Shown here: in pieces, positions 14,401 through 26,400 of the stretch | Layout of the letters: each line of letters opens with the position of its first letter | Numbering within the stretch: the first letter of the stretch is position 1 | Assembly (NCBI RefSeq): GCF_040807025.1 | Contig: NC_090953.1 | Coordinates: 25,280,997 to 25,344,996 of the forward strand | Direction: 5' to 3' | From: Struthio camelus | Taxonomy: Eukaryota; Chordata; Aves; Struthioniformes; Struthionidae | DNA length: 64,000 nt | Notes under the pieces: generated by a model | Told to the model about the DNA's origin: nothing | The model's input: the letters and a program-made list of their open reading frames with translations, nothing else | The model's database searches: none | Translations under genes and position numbers: made by a program

Positions 14401-17400
14401 CTAACCTTGCTGCTGGTGTCAGCCTGCAAATAGTGACTCTCCAGCTCGGCATTGCTGACCTGCTTATGCAAGCTCCGGTCTCCCTTAAATAGCCTTTCTT
14501 CAGCCCTGCAGCGAGCTTTCAAAGGCCCAAATACGTATTCTGAGCATGACTTCAAAAAGTGTGTGCATGTGCTCATCTGGCACTTGGTGCCACTGCCAAA
14601 TGCAGTGTCTGAACTGCACACACATTAAACCTGCAGGTGCCAGACACTGCTTGTAATGTAAGAATCTAGGGCCTGGCACTCTGCTTAGCTCCATGGGAGT
14701 TTGTTGTGTGCATGCACAGCTACATGTGCCTCTTCTCTTGTGAAGAGGCCGAGAGTGAAGTGTGCCACCCCCTGGCAAATACTATTTTTTTTTTCCTGCT
14801 GTGGGGAAGGTTTCACTAATGTTCTTGTGGTGTGGGGAAAGGCCTTGAGCGGGAAGATCTGGGCAGCTGAAACATGAGTCTTAGCTCATAGCAGACCCAA
14901 GTTCTGGATAACTTGGCTAGAGCTGGTGCACAAATGAGCAAAGGGCATAGGAATGGGACTCGGAGCTGTTGAATGTGCTGTTGGCTTGTTTTGCTGGATG
15001 GTCTTTTGCAGATGGAGAAGCTGAAACAGAAATACTTGTTAGAGGGCAGCTTAATGGTGGCAGAGCTTCTTGAATCTTGTCTAGCTGTGACTAAGAACTA
15101 GAACATCAGACAGAGCATCCACTGAGTTTATCTTAATGTTTTCCTTGTGGCAGTAAAGCATCATTTGTGATCAGTATAGTGGTAAGGGGGTTTATTTACC
15201 CAGAGCCTTCTCTAAGCTCTCAGCAGAAGTAAGCTGGGCTGTTGAGGGCCCATCTTCAGGCCCTTTTTTTGTGAAGTGGGTTTGGTCAAAATTGCTGATA
15301 CTAGGAAGGTTTTTTTCAAGGCTGTGAATCCTAGTACTAAAGGAAGAAAACTTTACTCTAAGTGCCAAAAGCAGGTGCTGAAAATCTTAAGTTGCAAGCC
15401 TAAATGGCGTATACAGGGAAAATAACCTGTTCTAAGGCTGGTTTGTACTGGGAGTTTGGTGTCTGGTGGTTGGTGTCCCTTTTCCAGGGTGCCCACTGAA
15501 CAGCTTACCCAGTCTCGAACAGACCCGCTTCATCAGGGCATGTATGTGTTAAGCAAGATAGCTTGCAGTGGCTGATAGTGTTAAAAGATGAATTTGAGTC
15601 TGCAGAACAGGATAAAACTAGCTGCCCTGTGAAGCTACAGCTGTGGGTGCTCCCCATGTGTACTTGTGCGCTTCTGTGAAGTGTGTGGCCTGGATGTGGT
15701 GGGTGCAATGCTTGCATGTGCTCTTGGTATCTCTAAAGGCCCCAGGATGGTGCAGGAATTAAGAGGGTGTATTTCAGCAGTAGTGTCCTGATAGTCTTTA
15801 CTAGGAAAGGCTCAAATAAGGAGCAGGACTGGTTCTTAAGATGCTCTTTCTCTCCAGAGAGCGACCTGAGCAGCCGCTCTCTGGAAGAGTGCCACGTTGG
15901 TATCAAGACTGCTCTGTAGAGCTCTTAAATCTATCAGTGTTTGGCTGATGTGCTTGAAGATGGAGCATGCTGGCTCCGAATTTGGTTGTTAAAGTTGCAG
16001 CAATGAGTCAAAAGTCAAAGCTGAGTTTCTATTAAAAGCTACCTTTTTTTTGCTGTCCCCTGCAAAGGAGAGTTGGCGTGCGCCTCTCTTGCGGCTCTGA
16101 GCAGAGGCCTGAAAAGTTTGAGAAGCTTTCTGCAAGCTACTGTGCTCTGGGCACCAGGCTGCTGGAGTACTAATGAATGGGAGTCAAGTTTGATGCTGAA
16201 GTTAAAACTACTCCCTTAGATGTGAAAAATACTTAGATGCTTGCACTTAGTTTTTCCTTTTAATCTGGATAGTTGCTTGATATCCGCTGTCCTGGCTCAA
16301 CTTCTGCATCTTTAGGGATGCTCTTGACAGATGCTCTTGACACTGGAAATTGCTGATGCATCTTGCATATGCATCAGCTGCAAGTTAACTTTCTCTTCTG
16401 CAGACAGCCTATTTGGGAGAGGAGACAAACTTCCCTGTAATAACCATGTTTATATTGGGTAGCCCAAATGAAGGCGATTCAAACAGAGGAGGCTTTTTTT
16501 CAGTTGGCAGCCCTTTGGAAGGATCTTGTGTGCTGAGGCTGTACCCCAAGGAGGTTCGGTGCACAACTCTGCAGGCAGAGAGCTAGAGCAGACAGCCCTT
16601 GGGTGCTCTGCTGCTGGAGGTGGGGGGGGTTGAGAAACAAGGTTTGGTCTCTTCAGTGCTTAGTGTTTTCCTAAGCTACCTGTGAAGGCTGGCTTCAAGG
16701 GATGCAACCTGATCGCTAAGCAAGCATGAAGGAAATGCTGAGGATGGCCTGCAGCTTTGCCTTCTGCTGTCCCTGTGAGTGGGTCTAGGTGTGAGACTGG
16801 GCTGAGTCCAGCTCTAGGACCCAGTGGGATGATGTGGGGGTCTGTCACAAGCTTAGCATAGCCTGTGGAGCTAGTAGTTGAGCACTGTCTGGGAAGGCCT
16901 ATCAAAAAAGGTCTTGAGGGGATAAAAATCCATCTGCGTTAGCAGCAGGATGTCGGCACTTCCAGGACTGGGTCCAGGGCAAGTTAGGAGTGGATCAGTT
17001 ACAGTCAGAAGGATTGTGCTTGGTGGTAGGTGCTAGAACTCAAGTGCTCCAGGCTTTTGGATCCTCTGAAAGGACTGTAGTCCTGCTACTTGAATGAGCT
17101 GGTGCTGCCCTATAGGTCTTCTAGCTGAGGAGATAGCTAAGCAGTCCTGGGGGGTAAGTGTGTAAGTGGAGGGCAGGAAAAAGTCAGTGTGGTGGCAGAG
17201 AGGTGCCAAAGAAATGGGGCAGAACAGTTAGATGCCTGAAAGATCCTTGAGGGGGTTCCTGTTGAGCCCCTGAACCCCTGCTAATACAACATGAATCAAA
17301 TTCTGGCTTTGCACCTCCAAAGACAGCCCTTTAACCAAGGTGAGGTTTAGGACAGCATTGCCAGTAGCAATCTGTCCAGTATCTGCTGCTCTGGACCTCT

Positions 17401-20400
17401 AGGAATGCCACTGCGCACAGGTTCAGCGTGGTGCTCCTTGCTGGCCAGTGTTGCAAACCTGCTGTTCTCCATGGCGGAGAAGAGGGGGGCAGCACCGGAG
17501 TGTTTGCCAGCTGTGAGGCTTGGGCCATGGATCAGCTGCTTTGCTTTGACTCTTGTACTGTTTAGTGACTAATCAGATTTTTGAGTCTGTTTAACAAATT
17601 CAGCTGTCTCCCTTGAACAATGCACCGGCTGTATTTTTAAACATACCACGTGGCTTCAGAGAAGTCAGCAAACCAGCGTAGCGCAGCTTGCATAGGCTGG
17701 GAGATGGTCTGTCCTGCTCTGTGCTGTGACTAGAGGGAACAGTCTCCTCCCTGTCTTGAGCTGTCTGCGGCAGCTTTCCCTCGGCCCCTGCCACTGCTAG
17801 CGAGGCTGCTGCTGGTCGAGCTCTGCTGACAGTAAGTACTTCTGGGCCAGCAAGGTTTCCTGCAACTATGGGGTTTGTCTGCTCGGCTGTTTTGGGTGTA
17901 AGTACAAGAGCTGCTGCCTGGGGAGCTGAACTCCTCCTGTTCAGAAGGCAGGAGTGATCCCTGTGACCTTACCTGCAGATGGTCCCTTTCCAAGTGACCT
18001 TTCAGAGTAGTCAGGTGAGCTGAGTTCTTAGTCCTGTGCCACAGCTGAGATGTGGAAAGTGAGGGGTCTGCAGCTCTGCTGGGGAAACTTCCAGGGATGA
18101 GGGTCTACAAATGGAAATAGCCAGTGCTCTGGGAAGATGTTGTGAGTATAGCTAACAGTGCCCTACAGATGAGCTCTGCCTCGGATTCAGAGGTAGCTGC
18201 TTCAGATTAAGGACCCCATCTGTACCTGTAGGGGGGTTTTGGTGGCATTTTGTGGCTGCGTAATCTAGGAAGGACTGGAGATGCCAGCTTTTCAGCAGGT
18301 ATGCTACTGGGTAACACTGTCTTGGGACACACATCCTAGCACTTCACTTCAGGCGTGCTCTACAGCTCTCTCTAGAGTTGGCACTGAGTCGGCACTGCTG
18401 TGTATTGATCATAGTACACTTCAGCTTGTGCTGCTCATCCATTTGGGGCAGTGTTTTGGACGGTCATAGCCGTCTCTGTACAAGAGCTGTTGAAAGCCTG
18501 AGCTTAAAACCTTTTGGTCCTAGCTGATCCAGATCAGGTGTGGCTAAGGATATCAAGTGGATCCCAGACTTTGCTGAAAACTGAAAGCTTCAGGGTAAGC
18601 TGCCTTGTTTTGCAGCCTCTGAATAATTAAAACTGTTTTTAAATGCTCTGCTCTTTTCAGTTGGTTTGGGGACACATTCAGCTTGCTGAGAATTGCCTCC
18701 CTTGCATAGAGCTGGCTGGTGTCGTACCCCCGTGGGATCCTACGTGGCTGAACATGTCTTGTTTGCTCTGTTCTGGGTGGGTAGCTGGCCTAAGACCGCT
18801 GACCCACACAGTGGGACAAGTGTTTCCTGGCCCCTGGATACCTGCTGCTCTGCTGGGGGGCTCTGTGGGTAGAGAGGAATTTGCATGCCTTGATACTCCT
18901 CAGTGGGAGGAAAACCTGCTGCTATGTGAGAAGCAGTCTGGTGCATACTTGTCTGTCAGCTCTTAGGCAAAGGCCTGACCAGACAAGCCTGTGAACACGT
19001 ACTGGGGACAGCGCACACTGCGAAGCGTCTCCTTTGTCAGCAGGCTAGACTGGCGCATCGCTGGCACCCTGTAGCCAGCTCATGTCAAGGCTGACACAGG
19101 CACCATCCCACCTCCAAGTCTGCAGACACCTGTTTCAGGTCAGGCCTTGTTCTTCTCTGCCTGGCCATGGGTGCATGCAGCTTGTGCTGGCTGTGGGTAC
19201 AGTCGGCATGTGCCACCCTTGCTGAGGCTGTGCAGTGAGTTGCCCTGTTGGGTCCCAGCTTGCTCTAGTACCAGCAGCAAGAAATACAAGCATAATGGCC
19301 TGGGCCAGGTCAGGGGACCTGTTTTGAAGCTGCTCTGTGGACAACCTGAGGCCTGTAGCCAGGACGTGGGGTGCCTGGTTCTGCTCCTAGATGGGGGGGG
19401 GGGGGTCTCCTGTTGGATTACTGCCTTGGGAGAATAACCAGCCCTTGCATTTGTATGCCATACCAGGCCTCTACTGTTGACTCAGAGGAGGCTGGCTGTG
19501 TGGCATGCTTTGCTGCAAGCGATGGCAAAGAACATGCAGCCTCTCCAGAGCAGTCCAGGGAGTTGGTACCTGCCAGATGTGCTGTCTCCTGGCCTAGCTG
19601 TATGTGGGCTGACAAGGAGGTTCTGCAGTGAGATGGGAGGGATGGAAGGAGATGTGGCATGCTGTAGCACTGACAAGCTGTTTCTGTCTTCCAGTTCTCA
19701 GCATGTTGAGTAACCCTCTCGGCAATGTCCTGGGGAAGCCCCCTCTGGGTTTCCTGCCTCTAGACCCCATTGGTTCAGACCTGTCAGAAAAATTTTCCAC
19801 ACCGACGCTGAGGAACTCCCGCCTGGACTCCCGCTCCCTCCTGGACTCCCGCTCCAGCAGCCCCTCTGACTCAGACACCAGTGGGTTCAGCTCGGGCTCT
19901 GACCACCTCTCAGACTTGATTGTAAGTTTGGATCTCGTACCTGCTCTCTGCAGCCTGGGAACCTGTGGTTCCTGGCACTGTGCTGTGTTTCTAGAGAGTG
20001 CAGCATAGTTGTGCTGAGCTGCAAGCTGCAACCCTGCTGGCTTGAGAAGAGAGTGCTGAAGTGAGGGAGCTGTCATGTCTAGACTGTCACAGGGAGGCTC
20101 TCTCCTGGAGCCCAGAGTTTGGAAGAAGGGGCTACTTATGCAGTCCGTCCTTCAGTGCAGATTAGCAATATGCCTGTTTCTCTTCTAAACAATTTTTCAG
20201 CTTTCGACTTGTGCTTGCAGCCCTAGTGGGTTAAGGTAGCTGCTGGAGGGTCTGAGTGCTTGAGCTGGTATTTGGTGGGCTGATGGGTCCTGCTTCCAGC
20301 AGCAAGGTGGCTCATCAGCCCAGCTGCCTCCAGATGCCAGCCTGGGCCTCTCAAGAGCTCCAGTCTTTGCCTTTCATTGCCCTTCCCACTTGCTGACTGC

Positions 20401-23400
20401 ACTTCATCTCAGGGCTGTTTCTTCTGGAGCGAACTGGGTCTAGCCTGCTTGTGTTCCCTGAAGCATTGCTAAATTTGGAAGCAAGCACGTGAGGAGAGTG
20501 TCTGCCTTGCTGACCTGGTCTGTGCAGCTGGGTCTATACTGCAGTGTGAGCTGCAGCTCTGGGTATGCCAGCAGGGCAGCCTGGCTCTGGCCAGCTCTGT
20601 TCCTCGCCATGTAGCAGCACAGCCCTCAGTGTCCTGCACAGCTTCCCTCCCATCCTGAGGAGCTGAAGTTAAAACCAGGCCTTGCTGCACCTTGTTCTGC
20701 CGCAGTTTGGTTGCGGCCTTATCCTGTGCTTTGGGATGGGCACGAAGGACGTGGCTAGCTTAATTCTTGCTTATAAGATCTGCCCTGGAGAAGTGGGATT
20801 GCAAAAGTGGGTGCTGTTAGCAACAGTGCAGCCTCTAGGGCTCTGGCAGGTGGTGCAGGGCAGCAGTGCTTTGTTAGCCTTGCTTGGCGGGGATCAGACC
20901 TTCCCCAGCACGGCCTCAGTGTGGGTGGCTGTGCTGCAGCAGCATCCAGCTGGATCTGCAGGGTGATTAGCACTTTAAGCTGTGCAAAGTGTCTTGCATC
21001 CCTGCTGTTTTATTAATTCATGCTTTGAATCCTTCTGCCCAAGGACAGCCATGTTAAGCCTGAGAGCAGTCAGGTTAGTGCAGCCAGCTGAGTTCACATC
21101 CTAGTCACGCAAGCCATGGAGCTGCTGTGCAGAGTGGTGAGAACCAGCTGACTGTGGCAGAGCTCTGTGGGTGCTGCTGGGGAAGCCCAGGCTGCTCCAG
21201 AGTGGGGCCTGAAGCAGAACATGGGGCTCCTGCTGGTGGAGTTGGTGCTCCCTGGGGGTGGAAGTTGCCTTGCTTGAGGCTATGCAGGGCAGTTGGCTCT
21301 GCCCTGTTGTGTGAGGTGCCTCTTGCTTAATCCCCACTGCTGATAACTCAGCAGAGCTTCAGTGGGAAGCAGCTGCAGGGCAGGCCTATGCGGGGGAGCT
21401 GTGCGGTCCCACCGGCACCTGCTCCAGGCTGCTGGGACAGTTGAGGCAAGTGCTTTCCTGCCTGTACCAGCTGTTAGGGTCTCAGCAGAATGGGATGTCC
21501 CCAAGAGCCTCTTTGCCTAGCCCGGTTGCAGGTAGGGTCCAGGAGTGGTACCTGATCTCCAGTGTTGCCTCCTCCCATCTGAAGACCAGGCTCTAATGTG
21601 GACTTTCTCTTGCAGTCGAGCCTTCGCATCTCCCCACCTCTGCCCTTCCTGCCCCTCAGCGGAGTGTCAAGGGACCCCCTAAAGATGGGAGTGGGGTCAC
21701 GGCTGGATCAAGATCAAACTGCTCTGGCTGCAGTAACTTCCTCCCCAGCTAGTACGTCTAAAAGATGGCCTGGAGCATCTGCATGGCCTTCCTGGGATCT
21801 CCTGGACTCTCCAGAGGACCCTTTCAGTATCGAAAGAGAAGCCAGGCTTCATAGGCAAGCAGCAGGTAAGTTGGATGGTGGGTCTTGGCAGACTACAGTG
21901 TGTGATGGCTGCCTTGCCCTTGTGGGAGGAGAGGCAGGTGGCATCTGCAGATGTGACTGGACCTGAATTGTGGTAGTTCTCCTCTGGTAAGCCTGGTTTT
22001 GGGTCTACCTGCTAGCAGAGGAAAGGGTTGTCAGGGAAAGTGCCTATTACTGCTGTAGCTCTGAGCCTGTAGTTGTACAAGATGGCTTGGAGAACAGCAG
22101 GAGAGTGGGAAAGAAGTAAACAGTCCTCTGAAGTGTTGTTTGCATCTGTCCAAGCTGTGAATGAAGCAACCTGCACCTGGAGCGGGCAGCTGCCTCCCCG
22201 GAACTACAAGAACCCCGTCTACTCCTGCAAGGTGTTTCTAGGAGGCGTCCCCTGGGACATTACGGAAGGTGAGCAGCCCTGGCCTGGCAGCCTGCACCGA
22301 GTGTGGGCCTCGGGTTTTGACACCAGAAGGGCTTTCGACCTCCCTGGCAGCTCTGCAGCAGTGTGGGGGATAGGCAGGGAATTAAAGGCTCTGCCGAAAG
22401 AGCTGTGTGTTCATCCCACTGGAGCTGCCAATGTGTGGAGTTGCCTGCTTCAGCAGTGAACTGTTGCACCCTGCCATGGTGTCCAGCTTGCTTTCTGCTT
22501 GGGCCTTGTAGCGAGCCCTGTGTAGAGGTGGCTGCGGGGACTTGAGGAAGAAGCATTTTGTGGATCACTGACTTCTTTCCCTCTGTATATAGCTGGACTG
22601 ATCAACACCTTCCGTGTGTTTGGCTCACTGAGTGTGGAGTGGCCTGGTAAGGATGGCAAACACCCACGCTGCCCTCCCAAAGGTAATATGCCTAAAGGTA
22701 ATAGCGACACGGTAGGGTTACTTTTTTCCCATGCTATGTTACAGCACGGATGCTGGGATGGTACGGCTGCATGCTGGTGACTGGATGGTACAGAGCACTC
22801 TAGGGTAAATGTCCAACTTGCACTTGGGTCAGCACCAGGGTTGCACTGCACTGTCACCTCTAACCTGGCATCCCTACCTGCCTAGCGCGGCGTTGGGCAG
22901 AAGCACAGGAGAAAAATCCCTGATCGCTTCTGAAGCCCATCGCGGGGCTGGCTTGTTCTGGGTGATAGCTGCTAGTCACTGCTGCCAGTGTAAGCATCCA
23001 GGGCATGTGCATCCTTGGTGTAAAGCACAAGCAGTAAATACAGATGTGCGTTCACAGCAAGCTGGCAGGCTCTGAGCACTGGTGAGTTGAACAGCCCCTG
23101 TGGCATAATCCTGTCTGAAATGGCTGGGTGATGTGTTGTATAAGCAGTAATGAGTTTACAGTATAGTGAACTTGGTAACTGGTTCGTAGGCTTGGTGGGT
23201 GCCTAACGGCCTAGTTCAGTCACCAAAGTAATGTCGGGTAGAGTGTGCGGCACTTATGGAAGTGGTTTAGGGCTTGGAGTTTCAAGCTTTGGACTTGAGA
23301 TATCCTACGTATGAAGCAGAGCCTGTTCTCCTGCAGACCATGCTGTGGCCAGGCTGATTGTGTCCACTCTTCGTGTCTAGATGTGGCTGTATTAATCTGT

Positions 23401-26400
23401 GTAACCCTATCTCCCTGCACATGGGAGGCAGTGGCCCAAACTGCATTGAACATGGGTAACTTGCCCCTGATGGCTGGCTGGACAGAGGGGCAGTCTTGTG
23501 CTGTGGTGAAAATTTGGGCTCTTTGGCAGTTTGACCAGAATCGGTGCATCATAGGCAGATCTTTTACGTAGAGTCTGCTCTAGCAGGGGCAGTATTGCAT
23601 GAAAAAAATCAGCCTTCTGCTAAAAGAGGTTGGGGAAAGCAAGGGAGATGCAGAGCAGATGCTTCGGTATCCAAGTGATTTTTTGAGGCTGTTTGCAAAC
23701 TGGGGTGGTCTTTCTCCTCTGCTGCTGTTCTAACCGTTTCCTTCCCTTCACCTCTGAAGGATATGTTTACCTGGTGTTTGAGTCGGAGAAATCTGTGCGT
23801 GCTCTGCTCCAGGCATGCTCCCAGGACCTGCTGAGTCCTGATGGCCTCAGTGAATACTACTTCAAGATGTCCAGCCGCAGGATGCGCTGCAAAGAGGTGA
23901 GCAGACTCATCAGGTCCCCTCAGCCCTCCTGGCTCAGAGCAGACTGATGTCAAATGTGCTTTTGACACCCCTAGACCCAGGCCCAGGGACAGTCTGTGGT
24001 CAATAAAATTGTCATCTGGGGAAGACATGCCTGGAATATGTCCCTTGTCTGTAGTAGGCCTTAAATGAGAGCTGGTATGGCTACCCCTTTGCTGCTACTA
24101 ATGTGTTGAGGCAAGGCTCTGCAGCAGGGATCCTTTGGTGTTAAATAGAGTGCTGTGATTAACCTTATATTAACCTTAAGACTGGCTCTACAGATGACAG
24201 CAAGAGGTCCTGGTGAGATCCTTGGAGAAGAGGGGGGTGCGCAGTGTTACTCTGCTCCAGGAAAGGAGTGCTAAAGCAGAGCAGCAGAAGTCAAAGCTGG
24301 CTCTTGGCCATCTTTAATTGATATTTTCATGGAGCAGGGCCTGACACAGGCAAGGAGGGAGGCAGCAGAGCTGTGGTTTTTCCTTGCTATTAACTTACTG
24401 TTTTGTACTTTGCAAGAGCTTGTATTTGTATAAGGAATTGTGACCTCCTGGCTTGAGCTCCTGGATCTGTGATAAACACTGCCCTTTCTGTACTCCATGC
24501 ACCTGAACTGCTTCAGTTACTTGAAAATGAGGACAGGAATAGAGATTTTACTGCTTCATGCTTAGTTCTGCATACCTTTGCTTGTGGAGGAAAGATTTGG
24601 ATCCCTTCTGGTTCTTTTTTAGACCTTGTCTGCTTGCAGAATGAATGGCTTTCATGCTTACCGCAGGCAGATACTTTGGATCCACAGCAGTAACTGCAGC
24701 TGCTCCCTAGCACAGCCTTGGCTTGCTGAACTGTGTTCTGGAGGTGCTGAGGCTGCCGAAGGAGCAGACAGGCCTGTCTTACTAGAATTGGCATTCTAGT
24801 AAGCAGGGGCCTTAGCTATAGATCCAGGTACAGCTGCACAGGTTTGTAGAGTTAAAGAATTGAGATTCAGCTCTTATCTAGGCAGGCACAAACTAATTGC
24901 ACGCCAGACACCAAGAGAGCTGTCTGGAGTGCTATTGGCAGCACTCTCACACTTGGTGATTTAGCTCTGGCAAAAGTTTCTCCTCTTCAGGGCCCTATAT
25001 CAGTGGTCTAGCAGATGAAAGCGCCTGCTGAAATTGGCAGTGGGTGTGTTGTTTCATTGATCTCTTCCAACAGTAGGCTTCTGTGCAGGGAGGCGTCTGA
25101 CTGGGCAGTAAACATAGGTGCAGACGGCAGGTAAAATCCAGTCTTGCATGAATTGTTTTCTGGCTGCCAGCCCCAAGGGACCAGTGTTTTGGATTCTACT
25201 TTGGCTGAGGGCAGAGCAGTGTGGCATTTGTTTTATGTTCCCCTGAGCAGGCTCTGGCTCTCCCGAGGAGCCTGGGGCAAGGCTGGGCCCCAGACCTTTA
25301 GTGCCCTGGACAGGGACCCCAACCAGCTAGATTGAAGGGGTATTTGCAAGATGAGGGTAAAGTCTTGAGGGCTTGGAAGAGTTTCTGCTGTCAGCCAAGG
25401 AATGCTACAGTATCTGCCTGCTTCAGAGAGCAGGGAAAATGCAACCTGGGTCTCCTTAACTCTGGCCATAAATGAGGGCTCAGCAGGCCATCCAGAGAAC
25501 CCTGTGTGTCTGTCTGGAGCTGGGTCCTGGGGCAGCATCCCCCTTGCTGAGGTGGAGTAGGCACTGTGGAGCAGCACAGCATGTGCCTCTGCAGGCTGTT
25601 GGTGGGCTGACCTGGTTGTGTGTGGTTCCAGGTGCAGGTGATCCCATGGGTGCTGGCAGACAGCAACTTTGTGCGCAGTCCATCGCAGCGGCTTGATCCC
25701 AGCAAGACTGTCTTTGTGGGGGCTCTGCATGGGATGCTGAATGCAGAGGCCCTGGCAGCTGTCATGTATGACCTGTTTGGAGGGGTGGTCTATGCTGGCA
25801 TTGACACGGACAAGCACAAGTACCCGATTGGTAAGTGTTGATCCTGCCGAGTGCGGTGGTTGCCCCAGAGGTGCTTTGGGGAGATGAGCAGGCTGCAGCA
25901 GTGCTCTTTGCTTGGCCCTTGTCAATGGGCAAGACTTTCTGGTGTCCTGAAGCTCTGCTTGACAAGCAGCCCACGGGAGGGAAGAGCAGTGTATCTCTGC
26001 TCTGGGAGCAGATGTCCAGCCACAGGCAGTGGTCCTCACTGTCTGGCTATGAGGAGGTAAAACCAACCTTGGAGGGCTGGCAGAGCTGATGTGCTTGGGA
26101 ACTGGAAGGTCCTAGAGCATTCTACAGCAGCTTGAGCTTTTAATGTCTAAGCATTGCTGGAGGGTCTTCTGCTGCTGTTCAGTGCTGTGCACAGAGCCAG
26201 ATGTTAATGGTCCTTAGAAGCTGCTTTGGCCGTTCTTCCATCCCCAGAGCAGAGAGCGAGCTGTGGATCTGTTGCACTGGCTACTGCTGCCTGTTGGGGC
26301 AAATTCAAACCTGCTGGCTGCTGGCCTTTCTTGCTGGGGAGGTGCCAGTTATTGGGCAGGAGGGGATAGGGCAGCAGAAGCCCCAGGGCAGGGCTGTGAG

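Larger units (their letters stand above)
2652..19694 (+). other. CPEB1 large intron, 17 kb, no gene recognised
   Basis: Runs from a strong donor (gtgagt) at 2652 to an acceptor (cttccag) ending at 19694. It holds two CR1 fragments, a short GT repeat near 10291 and a G run near 19393. The many small open frames on both strands look like chance. A GC-rich patch at 11450-11600 and AT-rich stretches near 9780-9860 stand out but cannot be assigned a function. Confidence 0.6.

Noticed and set aside
24000-24030. AATAAA in a CPEB1 intron as a premature poly(A) site
   Set aside because: A single hexamer shortly after an exon, without a clear GT-rich downstream element or supporting transcript evidence.
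25233-26066. A 277-codon minus-strand frame
   Set aside because: Antisense shadow of the CPEB1 RRM2 exon and flanking introns, without recognisable domains.
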